Source: Bacillota bacterium | GTDB taxonomy: Bacteria; Bacillota; Sulfobacillia; Symbiobacteriales; Symbiobacteriaceae | Length of the DNA: 39,265 nucleotides | NCBI GenBank assembly: GCA_023623185.1 | Contig: JAMNXV010000021.1 | Span: 1 to 39,265 of the forward strand | Reading direction: 5' to 3' | Shown: positions 1 through 8,514 of the stretch, piece after piece | Position numbering within the stretch: the first letter of the stretch is position 1 | How the letters are laid out: the number at the start of each line of letters is the position of its first letter | Notes under the pieces: model-generated | What the model saw: only the letters and a program-made list of their open reading frames with translations | Database searches by the model: none | Told to the model about the DNA's origin: nothing | Made by a program: the position numbers and the translations under genes

Positions 1-27
1 CCCCCCCCCCCCCCCCCCCCCCCCCCC
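1..27. other. 27-base poly-C run at window edge
   Basis: The window opens with 27 consecutive C residues, directly followed by the 3' end of metQ. A pure homopolymer at the very edge is typical of a sequencing or assembly artefact: poly-G reads from two-colour chemistry appear as poly-C on the other strand. A genuine slippage tract cannot be excluded from this sequence alone. Confidence 0.6.
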
Positions 28-34
28 ACTTAGA

Positions 35-880
35 TCAAAACGCCGGAATCACCGCGCCGTCGTAGTTCTCCTCGATGAACTTCGCCACCGCCTCAGACTG
101 CAGCAGCTCCATCAGCTTCTTGATCTCCGGGCGAGCCTCGTCGCCGGCGCGCACGGCGACAATGTTGGCATACGGGTTATCCTCCGCCGACTCCCGGGCC
201 AGCACGTTGGCCTTCAAGCCCAGGTTCTTCTCAGCGTCCAGGTAGTAGTTGGTGTTGATGACAGCGGCGTCCACGTCCTGCAGGCTGCGCGGCAGGAACT
301 CGGCCTGCAGCATCTCGATCTTCAGGTTCTTGGGGTTCGCGACCACATCGTTGGGCGTCGCCTCGACCCCGACCCCCTCCTTCAGCTCAATCAGCACCTG
401 ATCGGCCAGCAGCTTCAGCGCACGCCCGCCGTTGGTGGGGTCGTCGGGAATGGAGACCGTGGCCCCGTCAGGCAGCTGGTCCAGGCTGGTCAGCTCCAGG
501 GAGTAGAGGCCCAGCGGCTCCAGGTGGACAGCGCCGACCGAGACCAGGTCCAGACCGCGCTTGGAGGCGAAGTCTTCGAGGTAGGGCACGTGCTGGAAAT
601 AGTTGGCGTCGAGGCTGCCGTCCGCCAGGGCGAGGTTCGGCTGCACGTAGTCCGTGAAGACCACAATATCCAGGTTGATCCCCTCAGCCGCGGCCGCCTC
701 CTTGATGGACTCCAGAATCTCAGAGTGAGGCGTGACCGTCGCCCCCACCTTCAGCGTGACCTGCTCCTTCTGCTGCCCGGCAGGCTGCTGCTCACCCGCA
801 GGCGCCTTCGCACCGCCACAGCCGGCCAGCACGCCCAGAGCCAGGACGGAAACCAGTGCAAGACTCACGATGCGCTTCAT
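35..880 (-). CDS. metQ: Methionine ABC transporter substrate-binding lipoprotein MetQ
   Basis: 281-aa lipoprotein of the NlpA/MetQ family that captures methionine outside the membrane and delivers it to MetNI. A signal peptide with lipobox LAGC puts the lipidated cysteine at residue 21, followed by a Gly/Ala/Pro/Gln-rich linker. The mature domain shows family hallmarks such as the DANYFQHVPYL segment and the NTNYYL segment near the C-terminus. It is the last gene of the metN-metI-metQ order, starting 29 bp after metI, with ribosome site GGGAGG before the ATG. It shares the SAM-I riboswitch upstream of metN. Substrate is inferred from family and riboswitch. The downstream terminator is lost at the window edge. 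Confidence 0.93.
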   Translation of the reverse strand: MKRIVSLALVSVLALGVLAGCGGAKAPAGEQQPAGQQKEQVTLKVGATVTPHSEILESIKEAAAAEGINLDIVVFTDYVQPNLALADGSLDANYFQHVPYLEDFASKRGLDLVSVGAVHLEPLGLYSLELTSLDQLPDGATVSIPDDPTNGGRALKLLADQVLIELKEGVGVEATPNDVVANPKNLKIEMLQAEFLPRSLQDVDAAVINTNYYLDAEKNLGLKANVLARESAEDNPYANIVAVRAGDEARPEIKKLMELLQSEAVAKFIEENYDGAVIPAF

Positions 881-909
881 TCGCTCAACCTCCCATGTTT
901 TCGATAACC

Positions 910-1560
910 CTATTTATGCGTAAACCTGTTGGCCAGGCTGTCGCCGATCCACTGCATGACCTGAACCATGACGACCAGGATCACCAGGCTGACGTACATG
1001 ACGTCCATCTCGTACCGGGCGTAGCCCCACTTCACGGCGACGTCGCCCAATCCGCCGCCGCCGATGGCGCCGGCCATCGCCGAGTAGCCGACGACGTTCA
1101 CCAGCATCAGGGCCGTGCCCCGCACCAGCGACGGCCTGGCCTCCGCCAGGAGCACCTTGGTGACCACCTGCCAGTTGGTGGAGCCCATGGCCAGGGCAGC
1201 CTCAACCAGGCCGGGGCTCACCTCGTGGAGCGCCTGCTCCACGACCCGCCCCATGAAGGGAACGGCCGCGACCACCAGCGGAACGATGGCCGCCGTGGTG
1301 CCGATGGAACTGCCGACGATCGCCCTCGTGAGCGGGGTGACCGCCACCATCAGAATGACAAAGGGCGTCGAGCGGCCGATGTTCACCAGAACACCGAGGA
1401 CGCGGTTGAGCCCCGGCTTTTCCCAAAGGCCGCCCCGGGCGGTGATCACCAGCAGCACACCCAGGGGCAGGCCCAGGAGGAGCGTGAAGAAGGCGGCGGC
1501 ACCCACCATGTAGAGCGTCTCCCAGGTGGCTTTCGCCATCATCGGCCCCAGGTTAACCAT
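910..1560 (-). CDS. metI: Methionine ABC transporter permease MetI
   Basis: 216-aa integral membrane permease of the MetI family with about five predicted hydrophobic segments. The cytoplasmic EAA-like loop that contacts the ATPase is visible around ALAMGSTNWQVVTKVLLAEA, and the start MVNLGPMMAKATWETLYMV is typical of MetI/YaeE proteins. It forms the membrane channel of the methionine importer with MetN and MetQ. Its start overlaps the end of metN by 8 bp, which implies translational coupling. Length is normal for the family and nothing appears damaged. Confidence 0.93.
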   Translation of the reverse strand: MVNLGPMMAKATWETLYMVGAAAFFTLLLGLPLGVLLVITARGGLWEKPGLNRVLGVLVNIGRSTPFVILMVAVTPLTRAIVGSSIGTTAAIVPLVVAAVPFMGRVVEQALHEVSPGLVEAALAMGSTNWQVVTKVLLAEARPSLVRGTALMLVNVVGYSAMAGAIGGGGLGDVAVKWGYARYEMDVMYVSLVILVVMVQVMQWIGDSLANRFTHK

Positions 1561-2551
1561 GCGGAATCACCTCCGGCGAGACCCCCTGCTCCTCGAGGAA
1601 CCGCAGGGCAGCCTGAATGTCCTCCGGCCGGCCGGTGAGCTCCACCAGCAGCCGGCCCACCGTCGCTCCGGCAATCCGCTCGACCGCGCCGTGAACGATG
1701 TTGGCGTCCACCTGGAACCGGCGCACCATCGCGCTGATCAGCGGCTGGTCGGCTGAGGCGCCCACGAAGAAGAGCACAACCCGCACCCCTTCTGGGTGGA
1801 TCCGGACGGCCACGTCTCCCACGGGTTCGTAAAACAGCTCCCGCAGCCGGGAGCCCGGCCGGCCGATCAGTTCCAGCACGCCGCCCTGCTCCACCACCGT
1901 GCCGCCCTCCAGGATGGCCACGGAGTCGCAGACCTGCTTCACCACCTCCATCTGGTGGGTGATCAGGAGGATGGTCAGCCCGAGCCGCTGGTTGATCTCC
2001 CGGAGCAGCGCCAGCACCGACCGGGTGGTGTCCGGATCCAGCGCCGATGTGGCCTCATCGGAGAGCAGAACCTTCGGCCCGGGCGCCAGCGCCCGCGCGA
2101 TGCCCACCCGCTGCTTCTGGCCGCCGGAGAGCTGGGCCGGATAGGCGTCGGCCTTGTCCGACAGCCCCACCAGGGCCAGCAGCTCCTCCACCCTCTCCCA
2201 GATGCGCTGGCGGGGCCAGCCGGCCACCTCCAGCGGGTAGGCCACGTTGCCAAAGACCGTGCGGGCATCGAACAGGTTAAACTGCTGGAAGATCATGCCC
2301 ATCTCCTGGCGCGCGGCCCGCAGCTCCCGGGGGCTGAGGCGGGTGATCTCCCGCCCGTCCACCCACACCTCGCCTGCTGTCGGACGCTCCAGCAGATTGA
2401 CGCACCGGATGAGGGTAGACTTTCCGGCTCCGCTCTGGCCGAGTATGCCGAAAATCTGCCCCCTGGGCACGTGCAGGCTGACATCGCTCAAGGCCACGAT
2501 CTCCTGCCCATTCTGTTTGAATATCTTCGTGAGGCCCTTGAGCTCGATCAC
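1553..2551 (-). CDS. metN: Methionine ABC transporter ATP-binding protein MetN
   Basis: 332-aa ATPase that powers methionine import. Walker A is GQSGAGKS at residues 38-45, the signature is LSGGQKQR and Walker B is VLLSDEATSALD. Residues from about 250 to the end match the C-terminal NIL domain, which in MetN binds methionine and mediates trans-inhibition. The start is GTG, chosen because GGAGGT (2560-2565 on the forward coordinates) lies at good spacing. It is the first gene of metNIQ, transcribed through a SAM-I riboswitch and terminator, so expression should fall when S-adenosylmethionine is plentiful. Confidence 0.95.
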   Translation of the reverse strand: MIELKGLTKIFKQNGQEIVALSDVSLHVPRGQIFGILGQSGAGKSTLIRCVNLLERPTAGEVWVDGREITRLSPRELRAARQEMGMIFQQFNLFDARTVFGNVAYPLEVAGWPRQRIWERVEELLALVGLSDKADAYPAQLSGGQKQRVGIARALAPGPKVLLSDEATSALDPDTTRSVLALLREINQRLGLTILLITHQMEVVKQVCDSVAILEGGTVVEQGGVLELIGRPGSRLRELFYEPVGDVAVRIHPEGVRVVLFFVGASADQPLISAMVRRFQVDANIVHGAVERIAGATVGRLLVELTGRPEDIQAALRFLEEQGVSPEVIPHG

Positions 2552-2574
2552 GAGGCCTTACCTCCATTTCGGCA

Positions 2575-2606
2575 ATAGAAAAGTGCGCCCCACAATAGAG
2601 GCGCAC
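2575..2606 (-). terminator. Riboswitch-controlled terminator upstream of metN
   Basis: On the minus strand a 7-bp stem GTGCGCC/GGCGCAC with a 10-nt loop is followed by TTTTCTATT. The 5' side of the stem carries GCCTCT (forward 2597-2602), exactly complementary to AGAGGC in the 3' strand of riboswitch helix P1 (forward 2633-2638). That supplies the expected antiterminator. Confidence 0.88.
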
Positions 2607-2634
2607 AGAATCAACATCATCGTCTTCCGGCTGC

Positions 2635-2751
2635 CTCTTATCTTCGGGAGAGCAGATGCCCTCCCCAGGAATTGGCACCGCTGCACGCCGGGGCACGTGC
2701 CGGTTGCCGTGGCGTCATCGGGCCAGTCCCTCAGCCTACTCTGGATAAGAG
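2635..2751 (-). promoter_or_regulatory. SAM-I (S-box) riboswitch
   Basis: The minus strand carries the S-box core: a closing helix P1 CTCTTATC/GATAAGAG, then GAGGGACTGGCCCGATGA, CGGCAACCGGC, and GGTGCCAATTCC. These are the conserved SAM-I aptamer blocks in the right order and spacing. It lies between a promoter and a terminator ahead of metNIQ. By family knowledge SAM binding stabilises P1 and allows terminator formation, so methionine uptake is off when SAM is high. Confidence 0.95.
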
Positions 2752-2780
2752 TCAACGCTATGCAGTTTGTATTGAAGCTA

Positions 2781-2809
2781 AAGATACCACGGCGCGCCGA
2801 ATGCGTCAA
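2781..2809 (-). promoter_or_regulatory. Promoter of the metNIQ leader
   Basis: Minus-strand -35 TTGACG (forward 2804-2809), 17-bp spacer ending in TGG, and -10 TATCTT (forward 2781-2786). This is a good vegetative-sigma match with an extended -10 element. The predicted transcript would start about 20 nt before riboswitch helix P1. Confidence 0.78.
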
Positions 2810-2830
2810 CCAGGAATCTGTGGTTGATCG

Positions 2831-3649
2831 TCAGTTGGAACTCAGCGGGGCCAGCACGCGCGGCACCTCAGGGCCCGAGCCCTCAGGGTGCGCGGTGACC
2901 AGGATGTTCGCGCCGCAGGTGAGGGCCCTGGCCTGCAGGACCGGGTCGTCGGTGGCCACCCACAGATCGGCGTCAGGCAGGCAGAGCCTGGTGATGGCCA
3001 GCACCCGCAGCACATCGGCGGCCGCGTCGACGGAGCGCACCACCACGCCGGTGACGGCTGCGTTGCGCAGGACCTCCAGGTCGTCGGCGATGTCCTCATC
3101 GGTCTGGCCGGCGATGCCCACGCAGATGCCCCCCGTCACCCGGAAACCGAGACCCTTCAGCCACAGGCCGCGGGTGAGCCGGTCGGCCGGCGACTGGCCC
3201 GGGTACAGGTGCGCGAAGAGCTCCGGATTGCAGCAGTCGTGTGGCAGCAGGTACTCCACGGCGCCGGCCTGACGCCACTGCGCATAGACGTCGTACGCCC
3301 GATCGCCCAGACAGAGGGCAATGTGCATCTCTGTCTGCGCCGCGATCTTCCGAATGAGGTCCGCCACGTCACCCACGGCCTGGTACTCCGACGATGCGCA
3401 CAGCAGCACCGACTCGCAACCTTTCTGCCACGCAGTCACCACGTCATTGACCACACTGTCGGGTTCGCTGACTTCGAGGTCGACGAGCAGGCGCAGCGAC
3501 GGCTCTTGACCCTTGTTCTGCCGGCAGATTCGGCCGGCGACTTCAAGCAGATTTCGGTACTCGTCTTCCTCGGCACGCAACATGAGCAGAATCTCCCGGC
3601 GACTAGGCGTACGGCCGGCTTCGGCACGACGAAGGATCGGCCCAATCAC
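2831..3649 (-). CDS. HydE/BioB-like radical-SAM-fold protein lacking the cluster cysteines
   Basis: 272-aa protein that aligns by eye with HydE and biotin synthase over most of its length. It has the N-terminal SRREILLMLRAEE helix, the ALCLGDRAYDVYAQWRQAG strand region, YLLPHDCCNPELFAHLYPG, LKGLGFRVTGGICVGIAGQ and the C-terminal ALTCGANILV segment. In real family members the Cys-X3-Cys-X2-Cys loop follows the first strand. Here that strand (SLRLLVDLEV, residues 51-60) runs straight on without the motif, so the [4Fe-4S]-SAM catalytic site is absent. The start is GTG after AGGTGAT. A CRP/FNR-type palindrome sits just upstream. Function is unknown; it may be a binding or regulatory relic of HydE. 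No hydrogenase genes are nearby. Confidence 0.72.
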   Translation of the reverse strand: MIGPILRRAEAGRTPSRREILLMLRAEEDEYRNLLEVAGRICRQNKGQEPSLRLLVDLEVSEPDSVVNDVVTAWQKGCESVLLCASSEYQAVGDVADLIRKIAAQTEMHIALCLGDRAYDVYAQWRQAGAVEYLLPHDCCNPELFAHLYPGQSPADRLTRGLWLKGLGFRVTGGICVGIAGQTDEDIADDLEVLRNAAVTGVVVRSVDAAADVLRVLAITRLCLPDADLWVATDDPVLQARALTCGANILVTAHPEGSGPEVPRVLAPLSSN

Positions 3650-3664
3650 ACGATCACCTGCCTC

Positions 3665-3682
3665 TTGTGACAGCCGTCACAA
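3665..3682. promoter_or_regulatory. CRP/FNR-superfamily-type operator palindrome
   Basis: TTGTGACAGCCGTCACAA consists of perfect 7-bp inverted arms separated by 4 bp. It contains TGTGA-N6-TCACA, the consensus half-sites of CRP-type regulators. It lies 16 bp upstream of the GTG start of the HydE-like gene, near or downstream of the likely transcription start, so a repressor role is more likely than activation. No CRP/FNR protein is encoded in the window. Confidence 0.6.
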
Positions 3683-3740
3683 ATATCGTACCGGATTGTC
3701 TGGCAATAGCCTATTCCGGGAAAGGCCCATTTCTTTGTGG

Positions 3741-4427
3741 CTACTTTTGTTCACGCGGTACTATCATCCAGTCCACAACCTGCGCCGCCACCTCGTCCCG
3801 GCCGCGTTCCAACACCAGGAAGTGTCCCCGCCCCGGCAGCACCAAGAGCCGGGCCGATGGGAGGCGCGCCGCAAGGTAGGCGGCGCTGTCCGGCGCAATC
3901 CAGTCATCGCGGTCGCCCTGCACGGCCAGGACGGGGGCCTCCACCCGCCCGAGCTGCCGCCGCGTGAGGCGCGCGAGGCGCACCAGCGACCGGAGGGCGG
4001 GCATAACGCGGGCCGGCGTGCCCAGGTAAGCAGCCATGCGCGCGCCGAGGCCTTCCGCATCCTCCAGCAGGATCGGCGCCGCCAGGGTGCAGACGGAGCG
4101 TACGGCGTGCCGCGCGGCCAGGTGGAGGGCGATCAGCCCGCCCATCGAGAACCCGACCAGGTGGACCTCTGCGCAGACGGCCCGCACCTGACCCAGGGCA
4201 GCCTCGGCTCCCCGGATCCAGTGCCGGAACCGGGTGCGGCCCAGGTCCGCCGCTTCCGGGCCGTGCCCTGGCAGCACCGGCGCGCAGACGGTGAGCTTCC
4301 GCGCCGCCAGGTAGTCCACCAGCGGCCGGACCTCGGCGGGCGAGCCGCCGAAACCGTGCAGCACGAGGCACCCCACGGGCCCGCCCTGTACGAACACGGG
4401 CCCGCTGTTGCGCATGACGATCGGCAT
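3741..4427 (-). CDS. Alpha/beta hydrolase, carboxylesterase/monoacylglycerol lipase type
   Basis: 228-aa serine hydrolase. The oxyanion-hole motif HGFGG is at residues 24-28, the nucleophile elbow is GFSMGG, the acid lies in GDRDDWI and the histidine in GRGHF near the C-terminus. Size and motif order resemble the Est30-type carboxylesterases of thermophilic Bacillota. There is no signal peptide, so it is probably cytoplasmic. The ATG is preceded by GGAGGTGC. In Bacillus such an esterase commonly follows secG, as it does here, although a terminator separates them. The natural substrate cannot be read from the sequence; short-chain esters are the family norm. Confidence 0.82.
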   Translation of the reverse strand: MPIVMRNSGPVFVQGGPVGCLVLHGFGGSPAEVRPLVDYLAARKLTVCAPVLPGHGPEAADLGRTRFRHWIRGAEAALGQVRAVCAEVHLVGFSMGGLIALHLAARHAVRSVCTLAAPILLEDAEGLGARMAAYLGTPARVMPALRSLVRLARLTRRQLGRVEAPVLAVQGDRDDWIAPDSAAYLAARLPSARLLVLPGRGHFLVLERGRDEVAAQVVDWMIVPREQK

Positions 4428-4445
4428 GGCGCACCTCCGGTGGAA

Positions 4446-4478
4446 AGCAAAAAGGGCCGGGTCACTTCCCCCGGCCCT
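4446..4478 (-). terminator. Rho-independent terminator after secG
   Basis: Minus strand: AGGGCCGGG, an 8-nt loop, CCCGGCCCT, then a T run (forward AAAAA at 4449-4453). The strong 9-bp GC stem sits directly downstream of secG and before the esterase gene. Confidence 0.85.
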
Positions 4479-4501
4479 GCGATACCGCTCTGCTAACGCC
4501 T

Positions 4502-4735
4502 CTAGCCCCGGGTCTCCAGGAAGAGCATGAGCACAGACGTCAACACGAAGAGGGTGGCAAACGCCATGCTGAAGCGGTTCAGAATCTCGTCCATGCCCTT
4601 CTTCTTGCCGAAGATCTGCTCCCCCGCACCGGCGATGGAGCCTGACAGGCCCGCGCTCTTACCGGACTGCAGCAGCACCGTCGCGATCAGGCCCAGGGCA
4701 AACAGGGTATGAATAACCAGCACGAATGTTTTCAT
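4502..4735 (-). CDS. secG: Protein translocase subunit SecG
   Basis: 77-aa small membrane protein with two hydrophobic segments (residues about 3-20 and 53-73). Between them lies the typical SecG loop with LLQSGKSAGLSGSIAGAGEQ and FGKKKGMDEIL. It assists SecYEG protein export. The frame stays open further upstream, but the start is placed at MKTFVLVIHTLF because a GGGGGTGAAGGG ribosome site precedes that ATG and the length then fits the family. secG downstream of eno is the usual Firmicutes arrangement. It has its own strong promoter and a terminator. Confidence 0.92.
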   Translation of the reverse strand: MKTFVLVIHTLFALGLIATVLLQSGKSAGLSGSIAGAGEQIFGKKKGMDEILNRFSMAFATLFVLTSVLMLFLETRG

Positions 4736-4772
4736 CCCTTCACCCCCTCGCGTGCGCCTTGATAGCTTGTCA

Positions 4773-4801
4773 ATTGTACCATATCCCACCGGCGGGGACA
4801 A
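4773..4801 (-). promoter_or_regulatory. secG promoter
   Basis: Minus strand -35 TTGTCC (forward 4796-4801), 17-bp spacer ending TGG, -10 TACAAT (forward 4773-4778). It lies about 38 bp upstream of the secG start, so secG need not rely on read-through from eno. Confidence 0.78.
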
Positions 4802-4849
4802 TCGCGAAGTGGGATGCCTGGGCGCCAAAGAGGATCTCATGATGCGACA

Positions 4850-4889
4850 AGCGGGGCCGACAAGTCTCGACAGACTTCGCGGCCCCGCT
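4850..4889 (-). terminator. Terminator-like hairpin after eno
   Basis: A 10-bp stem AGCGGGGCCG/CGGCCCCGCT encloses a further inner stem AAGTCT/AGACTT with loop CGAC. It begins 5 bp past the enolase stop codon. No clear T run follows on the minus strand, so termination is probable but not certain. Confidence 0.6.
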
Positions 4890-4894
4890 CTGTG

Positions 4895-6193
<1,299 letters not shown>

Positions 6194-7747
6194 TCAGGCT
6201 CCTTCCACGTTGCTCACCAACAGCGAATCCGCGTCCATCTGCGGCGGCTTGGGCAGGCCGATGATCTCCAGCAGCGTCGGCGCGATGTTGGCCAGCACAC
6301 CGGGCCTGAGCTTCGCCGAGATCCGCTGGTCGTCCACCAGGATGCAGGGGACGGGGTTGGTCGTGTGGTTGGTGTGCGGCGCCCCGGTCTCGTGGTCCAC
6401 CATCTGGTCGGCGTTGCCGTGGTCGGCCAGGATGATGGCCGCACCGCCCTTGGCCAGCAGCGCATCCACCACCTGCCCCAGGCACTCGTCGACCGCCTCC
6501 ACCGCCCTGATCGCCGCCTCCAGCACGCCGGTGTGGCCCACCATGTCCGGGTTGGCGAAGTTGAGCACGATGAAATCCGTCCGATCCTCTTCAATCCACT
6601 TGACCGCCTCCCGGGCCACCTCGTACGCCGACATCTCGGGCTTCAGGTCGTAGGTGGGCACCTTGGGCGACGGAATCAGCACCCGCTCCTCGCCGGGGAA
6701 GACCCGCTCCTCGCCGCCGTTGAAGAAGTAGGTCACGTGCGGGTACTTCTCGGTCTCAGCGATGCGCAACTGCCGCAGCCCGGCCTCCGCCACCACCTGG
6801 CCCATCGGCACGTCGACGAACTGCGGGCCGAAGGCCACGGGAATGTCGGTGAACGTCTGGTCGTACTGCGTCATGGTCACCAGGGTAACCGGCTCGAACC
6901 CCTCGGGCCGCTTGAACCCGTCAAAGGCTGTCTCGTGCAGGGCCCGCACGATCTGCCGGGCCCGGTCCGGCCGGAAGTTGAAGAAGATGACCCCGTCGCC
7001 CGCGCCGATTCGTCCGTCCACCCCCTCGATCACCGTGGGCTGCACGAACTCATCGGTCTCGCCCCGCGCGTAAGCCAGTTCCACCGCCTCCACGGCCGAC
7101 GCGGCCTTGTGCCCGATTCCCCGGGTCAGCGCCAGGAACGCCTTCTCCGTGCGCTCCCACCGCTTGTCCCGGTCCATGGCGTAGTACCGGCCGGAGACGG
7201 TGGCGATGGCGCCCAGCCCGACCTCTTTCAGCTTGGCCTCCACCTGCTCCAGGTAGGGCCCGGCGGACTTGGGAGGCACGTCGCGCCCGTCGAGGAACGC
7301 GTGGACGTACAGCCGCTCCACGTTCTCCCGTTTCGCCAGGTCGATGAGCGCGAGCAGGTGGTCGATGTGGCTGTGGACCCCGCCGTCGGAGACCAGCCCC
7401 ATCAGGTGCAGGGCCGCCCCCGGCTGCCTGGCCCGGTCGATGGCCCTGCGCCAGGCGGGCAGGGTGTAGAACGATCCGTCATCGATCGATCGCCGGATGC
7501 GGACGAGGGTCTGGTACACGATGCGGCCCGCCCCCAGGTTCAGATGGCCCACGTTGGAGTCGCCCATCTGCCCGGGGAGCAGGCCCACCGCCTCGCCCGA
7601 GGCCGTGAGCGTCGTGTGCGGATAGCGGGCCATCAGCCGGTCGAAGTTCGGGTGTCGGGCCATTGCCACGGCGTTGGCCCGGGAGTCGGGGTTCAGGCCC
7701 CATCCGTCCAGCACGATCAAGGCCACAGGTCTGCGATAGGCGGACAA
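6194..7747 (-). CDS. gpmI: 2,3-bisphosphoglycerate-independent phosphoglycerate mutase
   Basis: 517-aa metal-dependent mutase interconverting 3- and 2-phosphoglycerate. The alkaline-phosphatase-like motifs are seen: VLDGWGLNPDS at the N-terminus, the nucleophile serine in MGDSNVGHLNLGAGR, HAFLDGRDVPP in the transferase domain, and NFANPDMVGHTG and ADHGNADQM in the C-terminal metal site. The start is TTG, fixed by GGAGGTGACCCGGAC directly upstream. It heads a gpmI-eno pair. In most Firmicutes it would follow tpiA, but here trx and a CsoR-family gene lie between. Confidence 0.96.
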   Translation of the reverse strand: MSAYRRPVALIVLDGWGLNPDSRANAVAMARHPNFDRLMARYPHTTLTASGEAVGLLPGQMGDSNVGHLNLGAGRIVYQTLVRIRRSIDDGSFYTLPAWRRAIDRARQPGAALHLMGLVSDGGVHSHIDHLLALIDLAKRENVERLYVHAFLDGRDVPPKSAGPYLEQVEAKLKEVGLGAIATVSGRYYAMDRDKRWERTEKAFLALTRGIGHKAASAVEAVELAYARGETDEFVQPTVIEGVDGRIGAGDGVIFFNFRPDRARQIVRALHETAFDGFKRPEGFEPVTLVTMTQYDQTFTDIPVAFGPQFVDVPMGQVVAEAGLRQLRIAETEKYPHVTYFFNGGEERVFPGEERVLIPSPKVPTYDLKPEMSAYEVAREAVKWIEEDRTDFIVLNFANPDMVGHTGVLEAAIRAVEAVDECLGQVVDALLAKGGAAIILADHGNADQMVDHETGAPHTNHTTNPVPCILVDDQRISAKLRPGVLANIAPTLLEIIGLPKPPQMDADSLLVSNVEGA

Positions 7748-7822
7748 GTCCGGGTCACCTCCTGCCTTCCCGAAAAGTCTGCGCGCGTCGTTCTCCGCTT
7801 ACCGCAGAACTTTTGCCAAGTT

Positions 7823-7851
7823 ATTTTACCAAAGTCAGGTTCGTTATTGAA
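7823..7851 (-). promoter_or_regulatory. Candidate gpmI promoter
   Basis: Minus strand TTCAAT (forward 7846-7851), 17-bp spacer ending TGG, TAAAAT (forward 7823-7828). The -35 match is modest, but the extended -10 and position (about 75 bp upstream of the gpmI start) fit a promoter in this AT-richer stretch. Confidence 0.45.
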
Positions 7852-7943
7852 GGCCTGTTCCCCTTCCTCTTTAGCTGTTTCCCCCTAGTCTGCGCGAAAG
7901 ACCGTATCCGCGTGCAAACTAAGAGCGTCCTAACCGCGAGCGA

Positions 7944-7959
7944 ATACCCCACGGGGTAT
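7944..7959. promoter_or_regulatory. CsoR-family-type operator upstream of trx
   Basis: ATACCCCACGGGGTAT is an inverted repeat with perfect 7-bp arms ATACCCC/GGGGTAT around a central AC. G/C-tract palindromes of this kind are the operator class of CsoR/RcnR-family repressors. It lies 23 bp upstream of the trx start codon, and a CsoR-family gene lies just downstream of trx. Its 8-base core ACGGGGTA recurs in the spacer of that regulator's own promoter. Confidence 0.62.
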
Positions 7960-7982
7960 CCTATCTACAGGAGGGACCGCAA

Positions 7983-8327
7983 ATGGCACAGTATACTGTT
8001 CCCATTACCGACGCTACCTTTGAGGCTGAGGTGCTGCAGTCCGAGCTTCCGGTGCTCGTTGACTTCTGGGCCCCCTGGTGCGGACCGTGCAGGATGATCG
8101 GCCCCGTGCTGGAGGACTACGCGCGGGACAACGGTCACCGCATCAAGATCGCCAAGCTGAACGTGGATGAGGAGCAGCAGTGGGCCGGCCAGTTCGGCGT
8201 GATGTCCATCCCGACGATGATCCTCTTCCACAAGGGGAAGCCGGTCGGCCAGCTGGTGGGCTTCCGGCCCAAGCACGAGATGTACCGGATTCTGGACGCC
8301 GCGTTGGATCAACTCGAGTCGGCCTGA
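7983..8327 (+). CDS. trxA: Thioredoxin
   Basis: 114-aa cytoplasmic thioredoxin with the redox motif WCGPC (Cys33 and Cys36) in FWAPWCGPCRM and the cis-proline in MSIPTMILF. It reduces protein disulfides using thioredoxin reductase, which is not encoded in this window. The ribosome site ACAGGAGGGACC precedes the ATG. It is the only plus-strand gene within the minus-strand glycolytic cluster. A CsoR-type operator in front and a CsoR-family repressor gene behind suggest thiol, sulfide or metal-responsive expression, rather than constitutive housekeeping expression. It may therefore be a specialised paralogue. Confidence 0.93.
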   Translation: MAQYTVPITDATFEAEVLQSELPVLVDFWAPWCGPCRMIGPVLEDYARDNGHRIKIAKLNVDEEQQWAGQFGVMSIPTMILFHKGKPVGQLVGFRPKHEMYRILDAALDQLESA

Positions 8328-8340
8328 GCAGAAACCTGAC

Positions 8341-8368
8341 CGGCGGAGGGGGATAAGTCCCTCCGCCG
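8341..8368 (+). terminator. Terminator-like hairpin after trx
   Basis: 10-bp stem CGGCGGAGGG/CCCTCCGCCG with an 8-nt loop, starting 14 bp after the thioredoxin stop, then AAGTCGTTTC. The T tract is poor. Confidence 0.6.
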
Positions 8369-8473
8369 AAGTCGTTTCATGAACGACCGGCGCTCGCCGC
8401 GATCACGTCAAAAGCGGTACAGCCGACCGACAGAACAGGGCTCTGCCCTGCGTTTGTAAGCAGGCTCACTTGA

Positions 8474-8508
8474 AAGGGGAACCGGGACACGCAGGTCCGG
8501 TTCCCCTT
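8474..8508 (-). terminator. Terminator after the CsoR-family gene
   Basis: 12-bp stem AAGGGGAACCGG/CCGGTTCCCCTT beginning 7 bp past the regulator's stop codon. On the minus strand it is followed by TTC. Strong hairpin, short T tract. Confidence 0.65.
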
Positions 8509-8514
8509 CGCAAC

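Noticed and set aside
2670-2690. Sigma-54 -24/-12-like sequence TTGGCAC...TGCA
   Set aside because: The GG/GC spacing is off by one and the sequence is part of the SAM-I riboswitch core (reverse strand).
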